A stretch of 64,000 bases of DNA. Source: Gerris lacustris (lineage: Eukaryota; Arthropoda; Insecta; Hemiptera; Gerridae). Under the pieces are notes generated by a model. It had not been told where the DNA came from and made no database searches. It worked only from the letters and a program-made list of their open reading frames with translations. Position numbers and translations under genes: made by a program. The stretch is from assembly GCA_951217055.1 (NCBI GenBank), contig OX578286.1, positions 40,219,437 to 40,283,436 on the forward strand. The letters run 5' to 3'. This document shows, one piece after another, positions 56,845 through 64,000 of this stretch (positions within the stretch are counted from its first letter, which is position 1; every line of letters starts with the position of its first letter).

Positions 56845-57415
56845 ATTTTGTATTATTTATTTTTGTATTTTTTTTTAATTCTTTTACCTCTTTGGTATTG
56901 TCCATCAATTTTTTAATTTCACTAAATAAAATATTTAAATAATATTAAATGAAATTATGTGTAATGTTATTATTTATTTATTCTTTTTATTTGTGAACAC
57001 TTTATGTATAGATCAGTTTTGTTTTTTTATTTATTATTTTTTTTTTTTATTTATTTCTTACGTTAATTAAGAAATAAAAATATGTATAAAACGATTTTTA
57101 AAGTAAATAACGACATTTTTATTATTAATTAAATAAATAAATAAAATACAATAATGATAGTAAAATAAATCGATTGAAAGAAAATTGTGGATAAAAGAGT
57201 ATTTTAAAGAAAGGAATGAAAATGAAATTTGTTTTATGATGTATTTAAGAACAAACTGTTTCTCATTTATAAAATGGGTGAAAACAAAATTAAAATGTAT
57301 TTTTCTTCTATTTCTATGTTAAACAAATATAACAAAGAATATTTGTTGTGGCGTTGTTTGTTTTTTTATTTTATTTATTTCCTTCTCTTCAAAAATAAAA
57401 AATAAAATAATCGAC
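56111..57415. other. AT-rich intron with (TA)n
   Basis: A (TA)n run of about 93 bp lies at 56747-56839. No gene seen. Confidence 0.6.
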
Positions 57416-57418
57416 ATT

Positions 57419-58262
57419 AAGCTTGGTTTACATAGAATGATTTGTATACGTCTTGTCTGAATAGACAAAATGTATGATAAGTCATACATTTTGTCTGATT
57501 AGACAATATGTACTGTATGTCTTGTCTAATAAAACAAAACTTATAATATGTCGTAAGTCTAGTCTGATCAGACAACATGTATGATAAGCAGTATATCTTG
57601 TCTAATCAGACAAAACATATAATATGTCTTACGTCTTGTCTGATCAGATGTATGAAATGTACAACAGATGAACAAATGACAACTTATGGCAAGTATTAAA
57701 CCTTGTCTGTTCAGAAAAGACGTGCAACTTACCATTAGTTGTAGGTCTTAGTCTGATCAGACAATATGTATGATAAGCAGTATGTCTTGTCTAATCAGAC
57801 AAAACATATAATAAGTCTTACGTCTTGTCTGATCAGGTATGAAACGTACAACAGATGAACGAATGACAACTTATGGCAAGTATTACACCTTGTCTGTTCA
57901 GAAAAGACGTGTAACTTATCATTACTTGTAGGTCTTGGCTGAACAGACAATAAGTCCAATCTGCGGAGGTTTCTACACTAGTTTTTCTTGTCGTTCAGTT
58001 TACCTCCCCAATTGAACATGAGGATGAATAATGGCGTTCAACAATCTTTGTCCTACCAAAATTTCATTTAAATCAGTCAATGTTTACTCAAATTTATAGG
58101 AAGCAAGTAAATGGATGAAATGTGCAGAAGAATCAACGATAAATTGAAAGGCCTCGTCTACCACATGTCTACACCTAACGATTTTATTTACCTTTTGTCT
58201 GAACAGGCAAGATGTGTCTGAACAGAGAAGAGGTGAGATAAGCCGTTAGGTGGGAGATGGTG
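57419..58262. repeat. Palindrome-rich element built from TCTTGTCTGATCAGACAA
   Basis: At least eight variants of the self-complementary core GTCTGATCAGAC and the half-site CTTGTCTG occur. A segment of about 170 bp (GTATGATAAGCAGTAT(A/G)TC...TTCAGAAAAGACGTG) is duplicated at about 57565-57725 and 57765-57910. No coding frame. Confidence 0.65.
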
Positions 58263-58910
58263 TAATTTATCAATATTTTCTCATTAAAAAAAAAACAAAA
58301 CAATTAACTAACACACATACATATATATATATTTATTATTATTACTTTTATGTGTTATAAATATTGTACAGTGCATGCTGACATATAACTGTAAATAAAT
58401 AAATATCTACAGAAAATGTTTAATGATTTTGTATAATAACATTATTTGATTTTTTTTTAACTTTACAAATTCTGACTCACTTTCGTATTTCTCAGAACTT
58501 TTACTATAAATAATATGGGACTTTTTATTTTAAAAACAATATAAACTTTTATTTTTATAAGCTCTGGAATATGGTTAAATCTTAAAACAATCGGAATCAA
58601 AAATTGTTAATGAAGGTGTTGGTTTTCCTATTTTGTAATTTTGTTTCTCCCCCCCCCCCCCTTCTTCAATGTATCCTTTTTTTCCTAATTTCTAAAAAGG
58701 ACATTCCCTTCCTTTTATGTAATTTTATAACAGATGATCTAGATAACATATATTTTTTTTTATATATTTTTTGAAATATTGTATTTTTTTGCTAATTATT
58801 ATTATTATCATTAGTATTGTTTCTAAATAAAAAAAAAATTTAGGATTGAGCAATATAGATTAAATGTTTTTTTATTTTTGTAAATCACTCATACCTTTTA
58901 AAGTTCATTT
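58263..58910. other. AT-rich intron
   Basis: Nothing recognised. A poly(C) run lies at 58650-58661. Confidence 0.4.
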
Positions 58911-58975
58911 TTTCAAGGTGGGTGGCATGTTTTCTTGTTTTAAATACTTAGCATGTCGTCCGCCTTCTTATGGTT
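58911..58975 (+). promoter_or_regulatory. lola-array intronic hairpin H5
   Basis: Left arm TTTCAAGGTGGGTGGCATGT; right arm GCATGTCGTCCGCCTTCTTA. AAGGTGGGTGGCATG pairs over 15 bp using four G-U pairs and no mismatch. Loop about 20 nt. Confidence 0.75.
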
Positions 58976-59142
58976 TATCTAGATCATCTGTTTTTTTTCT
59001 TACTAATATTTTTGAATAAACTGTAATTTTGTACTTTCGTTAAAGTAGTATAATTTCTTATTTTTTATTTTTCTAAAATAAATTCCTTTTTTTTTAATGT
59101 AAACTTATGTAAATCAGTCTTACAGATTATTAAATTCATTTT

Positions 59143-59204
59143 TTTTCAAGGCGTGCGCTATGTTCATTCATTTACTTACTTTACATTCCGCCCACATTGA
59201 AAAA
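59143..59204 (+). promoter_or_regulatory. lola-array intronic hairpin H6
   Basis: Left arm TTTTCAAGGCGTGCGCTATG; right arm ACATTCCGCCCACATTGAAA. About 15 of 21 positions pair; the left arm is diverged and the right arm is near consensus. About 310 bp before zinc-finger exon 5. Confidence 0.65.
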
Positions 59205-59514
59205 AATGTTGATCTGTATTAAACTTGTAGATTCACATGTATTTTCTAATTAATAAATAAATTGTAATGCTGGTAAATTTGCTTATGATAAATTTAACTA
59301 TTAGTATAACTAATTTCCCCATTTAAATTCATTTTTGCAAATAATTACGTAAAAAGTACAAAATGACATTTACTATGTAATTAACATTAATTTATAAACT
59401 ACCTTTAATTAATATTTACTTTTTTTTTTGGTCTTTATTTAATGTTTTAATTATGATTATTAATTAATTTTCTTTTCTTTTTTTCTCCCCTTCCAACAAC
59501 AATAGTTGTTCTAG

Positions 59515-59813
59515 GTAGTGGAATAGCTGCGAGGATTAAATTTGGCATGCTTTGGCCGATTGTTAATGAAACGGCGAAGAAAGTTGGGAAGTTCCAGTGC
59601 GTACAGTGTGGACGCTATTATCAGTGGCGTCATACGTTAAAACGTCATTTGCAATTTGAATGCGGGAAGGAGCCGAAATTTCAATGCCCCTACTGCCCAC
59701 ATAAAACTAAAGTTAAATGTAATTTGACTCAGCATATAATTTCGGTTCATCGCAATATGGCCGTGAGAGATTTATCAACTGAAAATAGGAATTTATCTCA
59801 TCATTCGTTATAA
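59515..59813 (+). CDS. lola: lola-like alternative terminal exon ZF5
   Basis: A pyrimidine tract leads to two in-frame acceptors nine bases apart: AATAG (exon from 59506) and TTCTAG (exon from 59515). The second completes Gly as in the other four exons and is preferred. Then SGIAARIKFGMLWPIVNETA leads to finger 1, C-x2-C-x12-H-x4-C (CVQCGRYYQWRHTLKRH), the GKEPKFQ linker, and finger 2, C-x2-C-x12-H-x4-H (CPYCPHKTKVKCNLTQH). A short tail ends at TAA 59811-59813. A possible polyadenylation signal AATAAA lies at 59878-59883. This exon has the most canonical lola finger pair in the window. Confidence 0.88.
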
Positions 59814-59981
59814 CGATTGTGATTGTTTTTTTTTTGTTTTTAATTTATATAATGTTAATTTCAAAAGGTTTTATCTTAATAAATTTAAGAGACCATGTTA
59901 TCTAATAACATTAAAATTTGTTACAATAAATTAAATTTGCAATGGAAACTAAAAGACTTTAAAATTTAGCATGTTAATCAT

Positions 59982-60041
59982 TTTCAAGGTGGGTGGCATG
60001 TTAGTTATCGGAACTAATCAACATACCTCTCACCTTGAAAG
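59982..60041 (+). promoter_or_regulatory. lola-array hairpin H7
   Basis: Left arm TTTCAAGGTGGGTGGCATGT then TAGTTA; right arm AACTAATCAACATACCTCTC then ACCTTGAAAG. The stem continues through GTTAGTT/AACTAA to a 5-nt loop. It lies 170 bp downstream of ZF5. Confidence 0.78.
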
Positions 60042-60699
60042 TTTCTCTAATTATTATAAATAATTAATTTCCTTTGTCAGTTAATTTTCAAAATGGTACA
60101 TTTTGATAATATTTGTACCCTTAAGATTATGTTATACTTTTTCATTAAAACTTCTAAGGTGCAAACTTATTTTAATTTATTATTTATTTTTATATTAATT
60201 TATTTATTAACCACCTCTGTTTAATTGGAATAATTTATTTAAAATAAATAGAAAATCTCAGTTAAAACAACCAAGTTTTTTTTTTTTTTTTTTGGTTACA
60301 GAAAAAAAATTTGTTTGCTCTTTAAAATTTTATTTTTTACCTTTATGTACTTAATCTCTTATTTAAGTAAACTTTTTTGCGTGATTAATTTTTTCTTATA
60401 AAATTGTATATTTAATATCCTTTTTTTATAATGACAATTCTTTCTAAAACATTATTATATTACAGGTGGTATTATTAAAATTTAAAAGATGGTTTTATTG
60501 TAATTTTTAAAATAACTAAATTATTTATTAGTTAAATTTATATATAATATATAAATAAATACATTTGTTGTTAAAAAAGAGAAATAAATAAAAAACCGAA
60601 GTAATTAAATCCATGTAAGAATTAAAATATTAATAATAATTTATTTTTAAAAAATGTTATTATATTTGTAATTTATCTTAAAATGTAACGGGTTAATCG

Positions 60700-60760
60700 T
60701 TTCAAGGTGGTTGGCATGTTAGTTATTTGGAACTAACCAACATGACGCCCACCTTGAAAG
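60700..60760 (+). promoter_or_regulatory. lola-array hairpin H8
   Basis: Left arm TTTCAAGGTGGTTGGCATGT then TAGTTA; right arm AACTAACCAACATGACGCCC then ACCTTGAAAG. Close sister of H7, including the loop-proximal stem. Eleven perfect pairs at the base. Confidence 0.8.
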
Positions 60761-61582
60761 TTGAATATAATATTATATTATCCGAAAGTGTCTTTCGATT
60801 AAATTTTGATCTGTATTATTTTTATTCGATTTATTAAATATAAATTACAATTTGTCGTAACTTTTATGAATTAATAGTTCATAATAATAATTATTTTAAT
60901 ATTTTTAAACAAATTAAGCAGAAAATATTTACTGATAAATAATTTTATAAAGTATCCATTATCTAAAAAAAACTTTAAATATAAAACTTATCGGGTCAAA
61001 CTTGAATTGAACTATCTTTAATATTACACACCTCGCGTTTTTATTTATTTTTTTTTTAATTGCCATTAATTATTAAATATAATTAATTTCTTACATGATA
61101 TTATCAGTATTCTCTTTTTATGAATATGACTTTGAAATTTAAAAAAAATATATTAGTTTAATTAAAACAACGAATAAAATGGGAACACACCTCGCCACTT
61201 TAAAAATGAATTGACCAAATTTGTGATTATTTATTATAGTATATTTTTTATTAAATATTATCTATTAATTAAAAAATATCTTATTTATTATTAAACATAA
61301 AAATAAATAAATAATTTATTTATGAATATCATTAAACTTATAATATATATTATATCTATAGATATTCTATGACTTCAATTAAACATTTTTCAACTTAAAA
61401 TTGATCTAAATATATATATATATTTTTTTTTATAAAAATCATATTTAAAACAGTAAATCTCATTATAACTAAAAATGAACTCAATCTCGGAAAAGAATAA
61501 ATAAAAGAAAATTATTTATGAATAAATAAATAAAACAATATATTATTTTTAACTCGTACTTATTGTGGTGCTAACTTCACTA

Positions 61583-61657
<75 letters not shown>

Positions 61658-63245
61658 CTCAAATGTATTTCTAAATTTATTAAATATACTAGAAGATCTG
61701 AATTTAATTATTTATTATATGATATATGACATTAAAACAAAAACTATGAAATAAAACATCGAAATATTTTTTTAAACAAAATATATTTATATAAAACATA
61801 TAGTTATGTATTTTATATATTTACTACATATGTTATAAATAATATAAAAGACTTATTTAATTATACTACAGCTGTGTTAGTAATAGAAATATAAATTAAC
61901 TATTATAAAGGACTTTATTTAATAAGATTTATTTATTTTTTGGTAAATTAAATTATTGTACTTATTTAATTTTTTAACTTAAAATTTTGGGTTTAAACAG
62001 TGTATACGAATTATTATTATTATTTTTTTATTTATTTTTTATTTAGAAGCTCAATTGAGGTTTATTTATTTATTTATTTATTACTTACTACATTTACTTA
62101 TTAATTTAATAATTTATATATTATTATGTATTTAGTAATATATATTTTTACTAAGTGAATACTATTCTATAATGGTGCCCTGCAATAAATTATTAAATGT
62201 TAAAATTTGAATGATTTTTTTAATCAAATTAAAATTTATCATTTAATCTTTTAATCTTACTTAATAGTCAAATTACACATGTTTAATAATTAATCATTGA
62301 CTGATAATAATATTGTTCATACTTAAACAAAAAATAAAAATAATGATTACTTTTTGGGTATCTTCTATCACCGACATGTTTTACTCTTGTAAATCCGATA
62401 TGTTCCTACCATATTATCTTTCTACTCTGTTAAATTCAGACATATTTTCCATTCTGTAAGTTACAGATTCATCAGACATGTTTATTCCTTTGTCATTTCT
62501 TTATTCTTTATGTAAATATGACGTACAAGTTAACAACGCTTTATGTATGTTTACGTTTTCCCTTGTAATCTCTTCACTTTGTTATAATATCCGACACGTT
62601 CATCCCTTATAATCTTTCCTCTCTGTTTGTTAATCTCCTATATGTTCCTCCCTAATAATCTTTCCTCTCTGTTTTATGTTTCTCCCTTATAATCCACCTC
62701 TAATCTTTGACTTATCCCTCCCGTATAATCTCTTCATCTTGTTTATTGATTAATATACTATATCGACTGTGTACCTGCAATACCTCGTAACCCTCAAAAT
62801 CGAGAATTTTTTTTTATTGCATTTTTTGATAGATATTATTAATATTCACCCATGTGCAAAAGCTAGTAAGCCTTAAGCAATTATTTTTTTATAGAAATTA
62901 TTGTAATACTTCGTATTCATCATTTAATTAAAGTGTACATAAAACCTCCTATACGGCAAGGTTTCAAAACCTCGTAACCCCCCATGCATTGTAAGTCTTT
63001 AACTAGTTGTGGGATACGTTTAAGTGTTTCAGTAAAATTCATTAAAATCAAAAGAAATATAAAGAAAATATAAAAATAAACTTTTTTAAAACAACGTTTT
63101 TTGATTCTCCTGAAAAATTTAGTTTTTGGGGTTACGAGGTTAGTTTTTGGGGTTACGAGGTTAGTTTTTGGGGTTACACAGTCGATATGTTCCTCCATTA
63201 TAATTGCTCCATTCTGTGTTTTAAAATCTCCTTTATGTTCCACCC
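60761..63245. other. AT-rich sequence after H8, with (TA)n
   Basis: A (TA)n run lies at 61589-61655. No zinc-finger exon is visible on either strand up to the window end. A triple direct repeat of TTAGTTTTTGGGGTTACGAGG occurs at about 63119-63178. Confidence 0.5.
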
Positions 63246-63299
63246 TTATAGCCCCTTCATTCTGTTTGTTAACTTTAGATATGTTTTTCCCTTGTCATC

Positions 63300-63690
63300 T
63301 CTCCATTCTGTATGTTTATCTCAGATTTTTTCTCTCTTTTATTCTCTCTATTCTATATGTTTATCTCAGACATGTTTCTCTCCATTCTATATGTTTATCT
63401 CAGACATGTTTCTCTCTTATATTCTCTCCATTCTATATGTTTATCTCAGACATGTTTCTCTCTTATATTCTCTCCATTCTATATGTTTATCTCAGACATG
63501 TTTCTCTCTTATATTCTCTCCATTCTATATGTTTATCTCAGACATGTTTCTCTCTTACATTCTCTCCATTCTATATGTTTATCTCAGACATGTTTCTCTC
63601 TTATTTTCTCCGTTCTATATGTTTATTTCAGACATGTACCTCTCTTATTTTCTCTTCATTCTATTTGTTTATCTCAGATTCCTCCCCTAT
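63300..63690. repeat. 46-bp tandem repeat (one 34-bp variant)
   Basis: CAGACATG recurs at 63367, 63401, 63447, 63493, 63539 and 63585: 34 bp once, then 46 bp. Unit TCTCTCTTATATTCTCTCCA plus TTCTATATGTTTATCTCAGACATGTT split at this point. Because 46 is not a multiple of three, all three frames stay open, giving repetitive 126-207 residue ORFs. Confidence 0.9.
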
Positions 63691-64000
63691 AATCACTTTT
63701 TTCTGTCTATCACAACATAGTTAAAAGTAATAACTTTAATACGTTAATTCTTTGAATACATCCAAAAGTGTCCCATTTAATAAGCTTTAAATTGATGTAT
63801 TAAATTTTCCTTATAGCTTCGTTAACTTTTATGTATCGGACATTAATATCTAAACATTATATGGCATATTCAGTCGGATATTCATTAACATATTTTTCTT
63901 TTTATGTATTATTGTGGAACACCCTATTTATTTATATTATGTGTATAAAATGTAAGTTCCTTACTAAATAATAATCACTATTACGTATTATAGTTTTACA

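Noticed and set aside
61028..61205. Further right-arm-like sequences (ACACACCTCGC, ACACACCTCGCCACTTTA)
   Set aside because: They resemble hairpin right arms but no matching left arm lies nearby; possibly decayed members, not called.
63101..63724. Three overlapping plus-strand open frames up to 207 residues
   Set aside because: All three frames read through the same 46-bp repeat; no domain, and the composition is that of the repeat.

Overview
This is an AT-rich, repeat-dense, intron-bearing nuclear genome window, almost certainly from an insect. The evidence is a lola-type array of BTB zinc-finger terminal exons, an insect-like NDUFV2 gene, several clades of APE-type LINEs, tRNA-derived SINEs and many MITEs or foldback elements. 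A hemipteran would fit the repeat style, but that is only a guess.

Left half (about 2.0-23.4 kb, minus strand): one complete housekeeping gene, NDUFV2 (24 kDa [2Fe-2S] subunit of mitochondrial complex I). I assembled it from seven exons with consistent splice sites and phases. The predicted protein is 241 residues, with a basic N-terminus and the four cluster cysteines. Its last intron (about 11.7 kb) has been inflated by nested LINEs. Among them is a 5.8 kb LINE (LINE-B) bounded by a 16-bp target-site duplication and sitting inside an older LINE (LINE-A). The LINE-A 3' end stops about 20 bp from the exon-6 donor. Other introns hold a 1.55 kb near-perfect palindrome, a mariner-type transposase remnant, a hAT-like MITE, tRNA-like inverted pairs, a SINE and a foldback element.

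Middle (about 23.4-37.1 kb): no gene that I can support. It contains pogo-like and Harbinger-like MITEs, a SINE, a foldback element, tRNA-like pairs, 87-bp and 42-bp tandem repeats and AT-rich spacer.

Right half (about 37.1-64 kb, plus strand): five alternative terminal exons of a lola-like gene. Each starts just after an intron AG in the same phase (two bases, then a codon), normally completing a glycine codon. Each encodes a C2HC finger followed by a C2H2 finger. No BTB or other shared exon is in the window, so the common part lies outside, either upstream (making NDUFV2 a nested antisense gene) or on another transcript joined by trans-splicing, as happens for some Drosophila lola isoforms. 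The introns hold eight related short hairpins with a common left arm close to TTTCAAGGTGGGTGGCATGT and a complementary right arm. They occur as four pairs. Three pairs precede zinc-finger exons 1, 4 and 5, and the fourth lies downstream of exon 5. Several arm differences are G-U compatible, which suggests the fold is under selection. This hairpin family is the most interesting candidate system in the window; splice guiding, a microRNA cluster and a small mobile element remain open explanations. The same interval carries many unrelated minisatellites (periods 15, 20, 30, 30, 46, 92 and 175 bp).
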